Source: Neostapfia colusana
Lineage: Eukaryota > Streptophyta > Magnoliopsida > Poales > Poaceae
Assembly (NCBI GenBank): GCA_030760725.1
Contig: JASWHV010000003.1
Coordinates: 110,020,153-110,084,152, forward strand
DNA length: 64,000 nt
Direction: 5' to 3'
In this document: positions 25,001 to 36,819 of the stretch, piece after piece
Position numbering within the stretch: position 1 is the stretch's first letter
Layout of the letters: every line of letters starts with the position of its first letter
Notes under the pieces: generated by a model
Seen by the model: only the letters and a program-made list of their open reading frames with translations
Told to the model about the DNA's origin: nothing
Database searches by the model: none
Program-made: the position numbers and the translations under genes

Positions 25001-26390
25001 GCCAAGGGTTTCCGGCCCGCCAAAACCTGCGCCGACGCGTCCTACAGCACCAGCGCCGCTCTAGGAAGATCGGCACGACCTCAAAATGGCTTGGGAGTGG
25101 CTGTAAATAGGTGGTCGCCGTGCGACCGAATGGATCCGCCATGAACACCTCTAGTCGAGCTCGAATTCCGTCGTGCTGAGGCGTTTTCATGTGCTGGATC
25201 CTATAGGAGAAATGACCGCCGGCTAATCCAGCATCTATGTGCCAAATTTTATGACTTAAGGAGGATCAGAGGCCAAGAATTTGAAAGAATCATACCGGAA
25301 GCTCGGACTGAGGTCGCCGGAGCAAAACCTTGAAATTCGCCGGCGATGCTTCATGGTATGGCCTAAGCTTGGGCTGAGAGCAGCACCGCACCCGTGCACG
25401 TCCGTAGGCGTGATCGCTTGGCCGTGAAATCCACTGTGGAGGGCTGTCCAAGAGCACCCGATCACGCTTTTGAGCTAGGTCGCCGCGGCGGCGGTTGTTC
25501 TCGGGCACTGGAGGCCGCAGCTCGCTGGCTTGCGGGTAAGGGAGGTGGATGCCGAACTCGCGGCGATGTTTAGCAGCTCAGGGAAGGAAGAGGCGCTCCG
25601 TTTCCGGGATTTCTCGAGCAGACCGAAGCAGCGGCGGTGAGGTGCTCGGCTCTCGGTTTGTTTGCGAGGAGAAGAAAGCAATTGTGCTTTGCTTCGGCCG
25701 GGGAGGGGCACGTGATCACGTTGGGGGCGCGGCCAGGACCGACCCCAGAGCGCCAGCGCGTGGAGACCGGAAGCAGGAGCTGTCGCCGGCAAGCTGCTCG
25801 GTGGCGCTCGCGAGCTGCTCGGGAAAAGTTCCCACCGAGAGCAAAACTTAGTGAGTAAGTCTCCTCCTTTAGCTCTATGACTTGTGGGTCCCACCCCACA
25901 TTTTTTCTCCAAATATATTCTCAAGCTGATCTTTTCAATCCCCAGAATGCTAAGTTTTAAAAAGGTGGGCTAGAATTTGAATTCTTCAAATTCAGTTTGA
26001 ATTTGCAAGACTGAATCTGAATTTGGTTTAGAATTTGCAATTTATTCTCTTTAGCTCTCTTTTGAGCCCACCCTACAAATGGAAAGTTGGTGAGCAAACT
26101 TTTCCCTATAATTCCAACTATAGGGCTGCATGTTTATTCAAAGTTTATGGGTCACCATATGTGTGAACTTTGGATTTCAAATCTGATTTTTAAACTTACA
26201 TGCAAAAAGTTATTTAACTCCTTATTGGTTCAACACTTTTAAATAAAAAGGTGAGCCTCATGTTGGATGTTCATCCATGTATTACCTTGCATGAAGAAAA
26301 GTTTTAGCAAGTCCCATTTTTTCATGTCTTTGCCACACATATGAATTCAAACCTTAGTTTTTATTCATACACATTTTTGGGACTTTTACA
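22074..26390 (-). repeat. 5' LTR of element B
   Basis: 4,317 bp, TG...CA in element orientation, paired with 11710-15989. It contains the hairpin at 22593-22637, a donor-like CTTCCG|GTATGA at 25295, and a 41-bp stretch (24265-24305) flanked by direct repeats TTTTGAA that the other LTR lacks. No genuine gene; arginine/proline-rich frames on both strands of the GC-rich block are base-composition artefacts or untranslated exon. Confidence 0.95.
22593..22637 (-). other. Conserved LTR hairpin, element B 5' LTR
   Basis: Same stem ACATCGGG/CCCGATGT (22593-22600, 22630-22637) and interior as the 3' LTR copy. Confidence 0.7.
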
Positions 26391-26395
26391 ACGAC
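26391..26395. repeat. Target site duplication of element B (right copy)
   Basis: ACGAC, identical to 11705-11709. After it, element A integrase resumes (GTACCCCGCAC...), matching D at about 33271. Confidence 0.95.
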
Positions 26396-27243
26396 GTACC
26401 CCGCACTATCATCTCGGACCGGGGCACTTTATTTGTGTCTCGTTTTTGGGAACAGTTACATGCTGCATTGGGTACGAAGCTGATCCGTAGTTCAGCATAC
26501 CACCCACAGACGGATGGACAAACCGAGCGGGTAAAATCAAATTTTAGAAGACATGTTACGAGCTTGTGCTATCAAGCACGGTAAGTATTGGGATGATCAC
26601 TTACCGTTAGCTGAGTTTTCATACAATAATGGGTACCAAGCCAGCATCAAGATGGCGCCTTACGAGGCGCTATACGGGAGAAAATGCCGCACACTGCTGA
26701 ATTGGTGTGAGTCTGGCGAAAGGGTCAGTTTCGGGATTGATCTAGTCTATAATGCGGAAGAAAAAGTTTGGCTGATTCAAGCAAATTTAAAAGCCGCCCA
26801 ATCCCGACAAAAACAGTATGCGGACCGGAGAAGATGTCCTTTACAAATTGAAGTTGGGGATCACAGGTATCTACGTGTGTCTCCAATTAAGGGCGTGAAC
26901 AGATTTGGGGTCAGAAGAAAGTTGACACCCCGATTCGTCGGTCCATTCCAGATTCTGGAAAGATGTGGATCAGTTGCATACCGGCTGGAATTACCAGCGA
27001 CACTCTACGGTGTGCACGACATCCTCCACATTTCTCAGCTGAGGAAGTCCCTCAAGCTTTCAACCACCGTTCAGCTGGGAGATATTGAAGAACTGAAACT
27101 GGATCTCACCTATCGGGAGGAACCAGTTCAGATTATTGATGAGGAGTCCGAACCACACGCAACCGTACGTTGTGGTTCTATAAAGTATGATGGAGTAATT
27201 ACTCCGAGGATGAAGTGACATGGGTGAGCATAGGATTTCTTCA
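26396..27243 (+). pseudogene. pol: Element A pol, second part (integrase core, GPF module, chromodomain start)
   Basis: Continues the integrase interrupted at 11709. Visible: the second catalytic Asp region, AYHPQTDGQTERV, LEDMLRACAIKHG with the catalytic Glu just before it, and the GPF module (RFVGPFQILERCGSVAYRLE). An extra base near 26532 shifts the frame; the main frame runs 26553-27218. The chromodomain (PVQIIDEESEPHATVR) is then frame-shifted. Similarity to D ends at about 27243, where D's leader begins abruptly, so the end of A and its 3' LTR are deleted. Confidence 0.9.
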
Positions 27244-28416
27244 CAATCTGGGAGACCCCGTCACATGGTCTGAAACGTGAACACGTAACTCAAGGTGTGG
27301 TTGGCTTGAGAACATTCGGGCGAGTGATGACGGCCGGGTGTACGAACTGTATGGATACCGGACTCGGTGTGCAGCCGAGTCTGACGATTTCTTGAGCTAT
27401 CTGCAGGTAGTCTAACCACGAAACGGTAGACGTGTAGCATCCGTGTGTGAGTGACGTTTAGTGCCACTGAATTAACGAAGCCGGCTAAGTCCGGTATAGG
27501 TTTTCTTGGTGAGGACGTAGTACCGACATGATCTGGTGACGCATCGACGTCACACTCCACTAAATGAACAACTTCATTGTAAAACTTGAAGGTTTTGATC
27601 CAAAGCACTAAAATTTGCTGTAACCTCTTCCCTTAATCAGGATATTCAAAGTTAACAAGTTTTCAACTTATAGGTTGCTAAGGACAGAGCACTCTGTTTT
27701 CAGCTGAATTAAGGCTCAGGTTAATCAGAGGTTAGAGGTTGAGTTCTTTCGAGTTTGGGGTCATATGATGCATTCCTGGAAAGCTTTGGAAGATATTTAC
27801 AACTCTTCTGTTGAGGTCCAGAGGTGTTTCATCCCTTAACCAATCGAAAAATGCAGTAGAGTTGAAACTGTCCAGAAAACAGGGCAGAGCAAAGACTCTC
27901 TGTAAACTCTCTGTAAATTGAGCATAACTTCCTGCATAAAAATCCGAAAATATAAAATGAGGTAGTTACGGAAAGCTTATGAGATGGGTTACAACTTTGT
28001 AACAGAAAGTTATGTCAGATTGAGAGCAGAATTAACTGGAATTCTTGGATCAAGACAGTACCTAAAGCAGGAAGGTGCTGTTCAATTTTCTCCAGAAATT
28101 CTGTTAACTTTGACATCTCATAACTTTTGAACCAGGACAGATCTTAGGCCAAGAAAATACTTTATGGAAAGCTATCGAAGTTAGATTTAACTTTGATTTT
28201 GAGCTCCAGAATTGTTTTTGCCTTTAACATGGCCTAAATCAGGTTGAAATGGAAACTGGTCAGGGCTGTCATGTTGGACAGCAGATCAGCAGTCAAATTT
28301 GTTTAAATTTGAACTATGTTTCCAAGTTTTATGGGTTCAATGACATGTCTTATGTTATAACTCAATGGGTTACTGTTTAAATAAATATTTGACATTTATC
28401 AAATATATTTTTACAG
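27244..28416 (+). other. Leader of element D (5' end missing)
   Basis: Begins mid-leader by comparison with B (shared GGGAGACCCC..., CGAGTGATGACGGCCGGGTGTAC). The 5' LTR, primer site and first few hundred leader bases of D are absent. No gene is present. It ends TATTTTTACAG directly before an ATG at 28417, an acceptor-like site at the ORF0 start. Confidence 0.75.
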
Positions 28417-29361
28417 ATGACAGCAGACAAATAGTTCGAGAACGGGTGGGTGGTATCTCACTGTTCTCACCACAGCGGCTATCGGGAGGCATTGCGGCAG
28501 ATGCTTCAATATTTCGGATACAACCAGATGACGCAGTACTTCACCAAGGAAGAAGGCGAAGAGGGGAACAAGACGTGGACAATCCATGTCGAAGTCCCTA
28601 CAGGACCTACGCCACCCGGTTCGGTGCCGTTCACCGTCACAGCGAGAGGTAGACAACCGGAAGGGATGTGGCAAGTGGCAGCCCGTGACACCATGTCACG
28701 TTTCTGCCAACTACACGTGAAGGCTATGGAGGGCACTCCATACGCGCTCGTTCCGGTGGAGGGACAGGCTCATCATGTGTGGGAAGGGAGGTACCGGGAG
28801 GCAGCCGATCCGGGTTGCCCAGGGTACAGCCCCGCGGAGGCAAACCTTAGCCTCCAGATGAGGGCGGGAAACACCGTGATGGACAGCCAAGCTGTTCATA
28901 CGGAGCATTTCGCCGCAAAGCTCAAGGAGAGCACAAGCCGTGGAGACCATTTTGAGAGTGCTCACAGCGCACTCTGCAATGTGCTCCTTCCGACGATCAA
29001 GCGACTGAATGAACAGCATAATCAGTTGCATCTTCTGAAGAAGGCGAAGAGGAAAAGCCGTGTCGACATCGCGGCGTTGCAAGAGCTGGTACAGACTTTA
29101 ACCCAGCAGAATGAGGACCTTGATCAAGAGCGGGACGACGCTATTGAGGAAGGGCAAGGCTGGGAAGAAGACTACCACCAAGCCATGGATGAGGTGCACG
29201 CGTTGCAGGACCTCGTACCTCCGGTATTGGGCATACCGGTGGTCTTGGGCCTTCCAGCAATGGGAGAACCCGAGATGGGAGAAGAGGTGGTAGATCCAGA
29301 GCCACCAGCAGAGGTACCGGAGGAGGACGACCAGCAGGAGGTCAAGTTCTACTCCGAGTAG
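28417..29361 (+). pseudogene. ORF0 of element D (extra protein upstream of gag)
   Basis: 314 codons. The likely start is the ATG at 28417 abutting an acceptor-like TTTTACAG. TAG at codon 6 (28432-28434) interrupts it, after which the frame is open to 29361. The N-terminal half is globular (KTWTIHVEVPTGPTPPG, then VAARDTMSRFCQLH and GTPYALVPVEG). Residues roughly 180-265 look like a coiled coil (KRLNEQHNQLHLLKKAKRK, LTQQNEDLDQERDDA). The tail is Pro/Glu-rich and acidic. The minus-strand ORF0 of element E has the same order and an EGTTFELHPY counterpart. Extra ORFs before gag are known in some grass Gypsy elements (recalled as RIRE3/RIRE8 orf0). Molecular role is unknown. Confidence 0.75.
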
Positions 29362-29637
29362 GAGGTTACAGTTGCCAAGTACGGCAGCTAGAGTAGTGTA
29401 ACCCAACTTTTGTAATGGGTGAAAAACATGTCGTGTAGGCAGTAGCGTATGTATAGGTAGTGACGACATGAGCACGACTTCTCGGAGACCCGAGAATAAT
29501 GTATCTTGTATAAAGTTTATGCTTTATCAATATATGTGAATGTTGTGCAAATTAATCAGGTGTCACTTCAATACCTACTGTTGCATATGGAATTTTAAGT
29601 ATGACATGTGCTAATCGCTGCTGTTTTGAATTTCAGA
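29362..29637 (+). other. ORF0-gag spacer of element D with acceptor-like site
   Basis: 276 bp without a gene. It ends TGAATTTCAG|A before the gag ATG at 29638, so gag could be reached by splicing past ORF0. Splicing is inferred. Confidence 0.55.
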
Positions 29638-30850
29638 ATGACGCGTACTCGTGCCAACCCGGACGTTGGGGGTACTAGCCAAGGGGGAGAGACCTCCCAA
29701 CAGCCTCCCGAGGACTCCTCGGCACAGCAGCAGCAACAACAGCAACAGCAAACACCGCCACCGCCACTGCCAACGGTTACATTGGCCGACATCGTCGCGG
29801 CAATGGCGTGTTCACATCAGCAGCACACAGAGTTGCTGCAGACTCTCGTCTCTAATACGTCTCGCCCAGAGAGACGTCAAGACTGTGAGGAGCGTCAACA
29901 GAGCTCCTACTCCGACTCCTAGCGACTCATCCCCCGGTATTCTCAAGGGCGGATGAACCTCTTGACGCGGACAACTGGCTCCGCGCAATAGAGATGAAGT
30001 TCGGGCTGCTCCAGATAAGTGAGCAGCGCAAGACTTAGTTCACGGTCCAGCAGCTCCAAGGATCCGCAAGCGCGTGGTGGGCAAACTTTTGTGCTTCACA
30101 GCCCACCGACCGAGTTATGACCTGAACGGAGTTCCGGACGGCCTTCAGGGCCTATCACATACCGCCAGGTCTGATGAAGAGGAAGACGCAGGAATTCTTA
30201 CACCTGCAGCAAGGGAGCTGGAATGCATTGGAATATTCCAGGGCGTTCAACGATCTCGCGGTTTATGCGTCGTATCACGCTGATACCGACGAGAAGCGGC
30301 GGGACCACTTTTACCAGGGGCTTAATCCGCTCCTGAAGGACAAGCTGGCGATGTTCAATCGCGGCAGCCTCAATGACATCATTGATGCTGCGATTGTCCA
30401 GGAGGACTCCGGCAAGGAGTTAGCAGCGGCGGAGAGAAAGTGAAGCGCGCCGCAAAGCAGCGGAGAAGGAGGCGGTCCTTCTCAGATGTTTTGGATGGTG
30501 AATCGCCCACCATCAGGTCCATGCTGGCAGCCACCCCAGAGGTCGATGCCGTTCCGCAGTTGACCGTACTCTTCACCGGCGTTCAGGCCGGCACTGCCAG
30601 TACCACCTCCGCAACAACAGCAGCAGTGGACGATGCCGCGTGCGTATGCACCTCAGCAGTGCATGCCGAGCTTTCGTCCCCCAAGCACCGCACAAGCAGC
30701 GGCCACATGTTACAAGTGGGGTCGTCCAGGACACTTCGCCAGCAGTTGCCTGGAGAGGCAAGGCGGCGGAGTTGCACCGCAGTTTCCGGGGAGGAATCAA
30801 CCCCGGAACCCTACTAATGCGCGGCGGGCAAACCCTAGGCCCAGCACCGT
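29638..30850 (+). pseudogene. gag: Element D gag
   Basis: Starts MTRTRANPDVGG and carries a glutamine run (29729-29752, CAG/CAA) and a proline run. A one-base deletion near 29917 breaks the frame in the conserved SYSD...ATHPP segment, and a TAG follows near 30037. The capsid C-terminal part is open at 30174-30443. The nucleocapsid knuckle (frame from 30633) reads CYKWGRPGHFASSC, so the second Cys is Trp (about 30717). At least three lesions; non-functional. Confidence 0.88.
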
Positions 30851-33800
30851 CCATCAGCTTGCCATAGAAGACGTGCCGGAGGGTGAGCCAATCCTTGCGG
30901 GTATGTTCCAACTCCACCAGCATCCCGCCATAGTACTATTTGATTCAGGCGCCACACATAGCTTCATTAGCCAAGCTTTCATTGATAAATATAGCTTGCA
31001 AATACTACCCACCAATAGTCCTTATGTGATCTGTTCACCGGGTGGGAAAATTTCAGCAAGCATGATGGTCCCAAAAGCGCCATTGTGCTTAGAGGGTAGA
31101 GTTTACCCTACGTCTCTCATAATCCTAGTGGGACAAAAGGTCGATGTCATTTTAGGGATGTCGTGGTTAACCCGCCACGGCGCTGTTTTAGACACCGTCC
31201 TCCGAGTTGTGCACTTAAACTCAGAAGTGCACGAATCTCACTCCTTATTTCTGGACAGTCCAGAAATAAAACTTCCATGTGTCTATCAAGCCACAACCAT
31301 CAGATTGGAAGATATTCTAGTGGTCCGAGAGTTCCCTGACGTGTTCCCGGATGATTTGTCGGGGATGCCGCCCGATAGAGAGGTGGAGTTCAAGATTGAA
31401 CTTGCACCGGGAATCATGCCAATATCCCAAAGGCCGTACAAGATGGCGCCCAAGGAGTTGGCTGAATTGAAGACCCAACTAACGGACCTGCTGGAAAAGG
31501 GTTTTATTAGGCCGAGCTCCTCGCCATGGGGCTGTTTGGCATAATTTGTAAAGAAGAAGGATGAGACGTTGCGGCTTTGCGTGGACTATCGTCCATTAAA
31601 TGCCGTAACCATCAAGAACAAGTATCTGTTGCCACGGATCGACATGTTGTTTGATCAGTTGGTCGAAGCAAAGATCTTTTCCATGATGGACTTAAGATCT
31701 GGGTACCATCAGATTAAGATAAGGGCGGAGGACATTCCAATGACAGCTTTCTCGATGAGGTACGAACTTTATGAGTACCTGGTCATGTCCTTCGGCCTCA
31801 CCGATGCTCCAGCTCACTTCATGTATTTGATGAACTCGGTATTCATGCCGGAGCTGGACAAGTTTGCCGTGGTCTTCATCGACGACATACTGGTATATTC
31901 CATGTCGGAGGAAGATCACAAGAAACATCTGCATATAGTCTTGCAACGGCTGCGGGATCACAAGTTATACGCGAAATTCAGCAAATGCGAGTTTTGGATA
32001 TCACAACTGCCTTTTCTAGGGCATATCATCTCAGCGGAGGGTATCGCTGTAGACCCGAGTAAGATCACTCAAGTGCTGAATTGGAAATCCCCGAGAACTG
32101 TTCACGAGGTACGGAGTTTCCTCGGACTCACGGGATATTATCGGAGGTTCATTCTGAACTTCTCGAAGATTGCCAAGCCTATGACGGAGCTGCTGAAGAA
32201 GGCTACCAAATATATTTGGAGTCCAGCATGTGAAGCAGCATTCAAGGCTTTAGTCAAGCACCTGACATCAGCACCGGTTTTGGCTCAGCCAGACACAACA
32301 AAACCGTTCGATGTGTACTGCGATGCATCCGGCATTGGGCTCGGATGTGTGCTGATGCAAGACCAGAGAGTGGTCGCGTATGGATCATGGCAGCTTAGAA
32401 ACCATGAGCAGAATTATCCAACTCACGACTTGGAGCTCGCTTCCGTGGTACTTGCACTGAAGATGTGGAGGCACTACCTACTCGGTAACCTTGTACATCT
32501 ATATACCGACCACAAAATCCTCAAGTACATATTCACTCAGAAGGAGCTGAACATGAGGCAACGAAGATGGTTAGAATTGATAAAGGATTACGAAATAGAG
32601 ATCCATTATCATCCGGGCAAGGCAAACGTAGTGGCAGATGCGCTAAGCCGCAAGTCACACGTCAACAATCTGACCATCACACCGTTGGGAGAGAGCGAAC
32701 CACCACTGCATGTAATTCCACATGGAGCTCTCTACAACCTAGCTTTGATCCCCACCATCCGTGAAGAGATAGCGGTAGCTCAGAAACATGACAAGGGCAT
32801 GTCGCATTTGTGGAGACGTGTAGACAATGGGGAGCTGAAATGTTTCCGGAAGGACAGAGACGGCGTCCTATGGTTCAAGGACCGGATCGTCGTACCCCGT
32901 AACCCAGAGCTACGGAAGAAAATTTTTGATGAGGCCCACTTATCAAAATTTTCTATTCACCCCGGCAGCAACAAAATGTATCAAGAACACAGAAGCAAGT
33001 TTTGGTGGACACGGACGAAGCGGGAAATCGCAAATCAGACCATATGCGGAAACCGGGACTGCTACAACCACTGGGCATTCCTGCCTGGAAGTGGGAGGAT
33101 GTGAGCATGGACTTCATCGTCGGTTTACCCACCACCTTTCAGAAACAAGATTCTGTGTGGGTGATCGTCAACCGGCTCACCAAAGTTGCCCATTTCATCC
33201 CGGTCAAGACCATCTACAATGCCAAGAAGTACGCTGAACTATACATCTCACGGATCCTATGCTTGTACGGCGTACCCCGTACCATCATATCGGATCGGGG
33301 CACTTTATTTGTGTCCCGTTTTTGGGAGCAGCTGCACGCTGCCTTGGGGACGAAACTGATCCGTAGTTCAGCCTACCACCCGCAGACGGATGGGCAAACC
33401 GAGCGGGTGAATCAGATCTTAGAAGACATGCTACGAGCTTGCGCTATCGACCACGGCAATAATTGGGATGATCACTTGCCGTTAGCCGAGTTCTCGTACA
33501 ACAATGGGTACCAAGCCAGCATCAGGATGGCGCCCTACGAGGTGCTATACGGGAGGAAATGCCGCACACCATTGAATTGGTGTGAGTCTGGCGAAAGGGT
33601 TACCTTCGGGATTGACCTTGTCAACAACGCGGAAGAAAAGGTTCGATTGATTCAAGCGAACCTAAAAGCCGCCCAATCCCGTCAGAAACAGTATGAGGAC
33701 CGAAGAAGACGCCCATAACTATTCGAAGTGGGGGATCACGTATATCTACGTGTGTCTCCAATGAGGGAGGTAAACAGATTTGGGGTGAGAGGAAATTTGG

Positions 33801-34159
33801 CACCCCGATTCATCAGTCCCTTCCAGATTACCGAGAGATGTGGATCGGTAGCATACCGGCTGAAATTACCAAAAGCACTTTCCGGTGTGCACGACGTCTT
33901 TCACATTTCCCAGCTGAGGAAGTGTCTTAAGCTATCTACTAACGTTCAGCTGGGGGACATTGAAGACCTGCAACCGGATCTCACCTATCGGGAGGAACCG
34001 GTTCAGATCATTGACGGGAAGGCCCGAACCACACGCAACCGTACATTGTGGTTCTACAAAGTTCTATATAGTAATCACTCCGTGGATGAAGCGACATGGG
34101 AGAGCGAAGGATTTCTTCGCGTTAACTACCCCGACTTTTTCACGTCGCATATCCGGTAA
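30851..34159 (+). pseudogene. pol: Element D pol: protease, RT, RNase H, integrase, chromodomain
   Basis: Protease LFDSGATHSFIS, RT with LRSGYHQIKIR and intact FIDDILVYS, RNase H with YCDASGIGLG, integrase core with DFIVGLP, IISDRGTLF and QTERVNQILEDM, GPF-like module, and chromodomain (PVQIIDGK..., WFYKVLYSNH, ATWESEGFL). TAA at 31542-31544 interrupts the RT N-terminus. A deletion of about 40 nt at about 33034 removes the CxxC half of the integrase zinc finger and shifts frame. TAA at 33716-33718 lies before the C-terminal part. Frame ends at 34159. Closest relative in the window is element A. Confidence 0.92.
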
Positions 34160-34215
34160 TTCTCCACCGTCCTCTCTCTCATTTTCACCTCATAATCTCG
34201 GGATGGAATTCTTTT

Positions 34216-34231
34216 AAGGGGGGGGGGGGAA
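34216..34231 (+). other. Polypurine tract, element D
   Basis: AA, a run of 12 G (34218-34229) and AA directly before the LTR start TGTAAGGGCC at 34232. Confidence 0.85.
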
Positions 34232-36819
34232 TGTAAGGGCCTCAGTTTTTGACACATGTTTGAAGTGTCATCACCACACACACACCTCATTTGTAGCAAG
34301 TTGATAAACACATTGGAAGAGCAAGTAACCACCATCAACATGCTCATGCGGGAATAAACTCACATATTGCAAAAGTGGTATTTCCCACATGTAATACATA
34401 GGGGCTGGGCATAAGAAAAACTCCTACATATTGCTAGGAATGTCCATGCCAAGTTTCACCCAAATTCAAAACCTTTTGAGGTACTTTTGGGGTATAGCTA
34501 GGAGTAGGGCAGTTTGAACTCAAATGCAAATTCAAACTGTTTTGATCCCATAAATTAAAAAGTGGGAAACATATTCTTGCTCAGCACATTTTTGTGAGCT
34601 CACATACCAATTTTCACTCCATTTGGAGTTGATCTTGACATGAGCTAAGTGGGGCAAATTCAAACTTTATTTAAATTTCAAACTGAACATGTGCTGAAAT
34701 TCATCCAAACCAAAACCAATTTAAATTCTAATCAATTGAAATAGCTCATGGGTGAATAATTTGAATAACCATGGGTACTTTGGGGCTCACTGTTTACAAC
34801 AGTGATGAGGAGTTAATTTCAGAGGTTAAACTTGAGTGTGGGACCCACATGTCATAGAGATAAAGGGGGGAAGACTTGCACACAAAGTCACAGCTCGGTG
34901 GGAAATCCCACCGAGCAGCTGCCGGCTGTACCACAGAGAAGCAACCGGCGCCACCAGCTGCTTCCCTCTTCGCGCGCTGGCGCCCAGCGGTTTGCTCGCG
35001 CCTCCACTCGACCGGCACCGCCTCAGCCCGAGCGAAGACCGGCTGGCTTTATCACCTCGCGTGCGACCCCGAGCAGCGGCAGTTTTTCTCCCCGAAGCTC
35101 TCGGTCGATCGGGAAAACCAGCAAAAGATCGCCCCTTTCTGTCCCTGAGCTGCTAGACAGCACCCTGAGATCACACTCCACCTCCCCAACGACAAAAACC
35201 CCGAGCTCCGACCTCCCTTGCCCGAGAACGATCGCCACAGCGGCGACCTAACCTCAGCCGAAGGTCAGGCGCTTGTGGACAGCGTTCTACAGGGGATTTC
35301 ACGGGTCAGCAAGAGCGGCAACAGGAGCGCGCGACCACCGTGTTGCTCTCCTCCAAGTCTTGAAGCAAACCGTGAAGAATCCGCCACAAATTTCCAGATT
35401 TTGCTCCGGCTGTCTTAAACCGAGCTTCCGGTACGGATTCTTCTAATTCCCGCGCTATGATCCTTCTTTAGTTATCAAATCTTGCACATAGGCGCTGGAC
35501 TAGCCGGCGGTCAATTTCCTTTCTGCATCCATGGTATGAAACCGACTAGGAGTGACGAATTTTAAGCTCGATCGAGGACGTTCATTGCGGGCACGATCGG
35601 TCACACGGTGCCGACCACCTTGCCGCCATCTTTGAACACCTTTGAGACCTTGCCGAGCTTCCTAGAGGTGTACTGATGCTGTAGAACCGATTGTTTGAGG
35701 TCTTGGCGAGTTAGAAACCACGGACGACGGCGCCGAACCTCAACCGAGGCCGCCGCACGTCGCCGGGCTATTTCCGGTCACCGCCAGCTCGAACTAACCC
35801 CACAGACGTGCTCCTCGACGTCTACAACCCCCTGGCGGCGAGTTACAGACCAAGGGATGGCCAGCAGCGGCAAGCCGGCGAGCTTCGGGTCTGCTCCGGC
35901 GAGAGAAGGCGGCACGGGCGCGAGGGCGCGTCGGGAGGAAGACGAAGCCGGCTGGCCCACGCGTCAGCGGCTTAAAAATGTAAATCGGGATCGGTTGTGG
36001 CCGGGATCTGATGTCCTGGCGCGCAAAAAACCCTGTGGGCCTCAGTGTGCTTTCGCCTCCGCGTCCAACACGTGTCCCCGCGGGCCCCGGCAGATTTAAA
36101 CTTTTCCCCCGATTTTTAGATTTCCTTCAAACTTCAAATCCTCATAACTTTGCCTAGAAAGCTCCAAACTGAGTGAACCAAATTTTGTTGGATTCAGCTC
36201 TCCGAGCACTTTCAAGAAAATCAAGTTTCACTTCATGAAAATCTTTAATTCTCCAGAATAAATTCCTCAAATTTTAAACTGTTTTGGAATTTAACTGGAG
36301 AATCCTTTGGAGGAAAATTCTGAAATTTGGCTGGGATGTTCACCAAAATATCCCTTAACTACCATAGAAATTTCAGATCCATTTGAGCTCATTTGATCCA
36401 TCTAATAGTGTGATTAGCGAAACTGTTCCAAAGAAAATAGAAAATGTTCAGAAACATTTTCAGAATTTCCTCTGGAAATTGTTTAGCTCATATATTTAGT
36501 TAGGAACCTTCAAATTAAGTGAGACCAATTCCATTATAACCCTCTGAAAATGTATTCAGAAAGTCATAGTTTGTTTCATGAAAATCCTTAGAACACCTAC
36601 AAGCCGTCACTTAAGGTCAAGTACATAATTAATTGTGGAGGGCTCAAATGAGCTTTGCTGCAACTAAAAACTTGACCAAGTCTGTGTTTAGGTTGTAACC
36701 AAACCACAGTAAAAGTTTCACAGTCATTGGGTTTGTCTAGTAAGAGTTATAGACTTCACAAGTTTCAAACTCAGTTCAAATGCATTTAAATTAATACATG
36801 TACTTCCTATATCATGTAG

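Larger units (their letters stand above)
11710..26390 (-). mobile_element. Complete Ty3/Gypsy chromovirus, element B
   Basis: 14,681 bp, minus strand, nested in element A. It has paired LTRs (4,280 and 4,317 bp) with TG...CA ends, a tRNA-iMet primer site, a polypurine tract, gag-pol, and a perfect 5-bp target duplication. By eye the LTRs differ by scattered substitutions plus one 41-bp indel, so insertion is fairly recent but not new. Domain order protease-RT-RNase H-integrase-chromodomain places it in the chromoviruses, probably Tekay/Del-like given the long LTRs. It has no ORF0. It is the most nearly intact element here. Confidence 0.95.
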
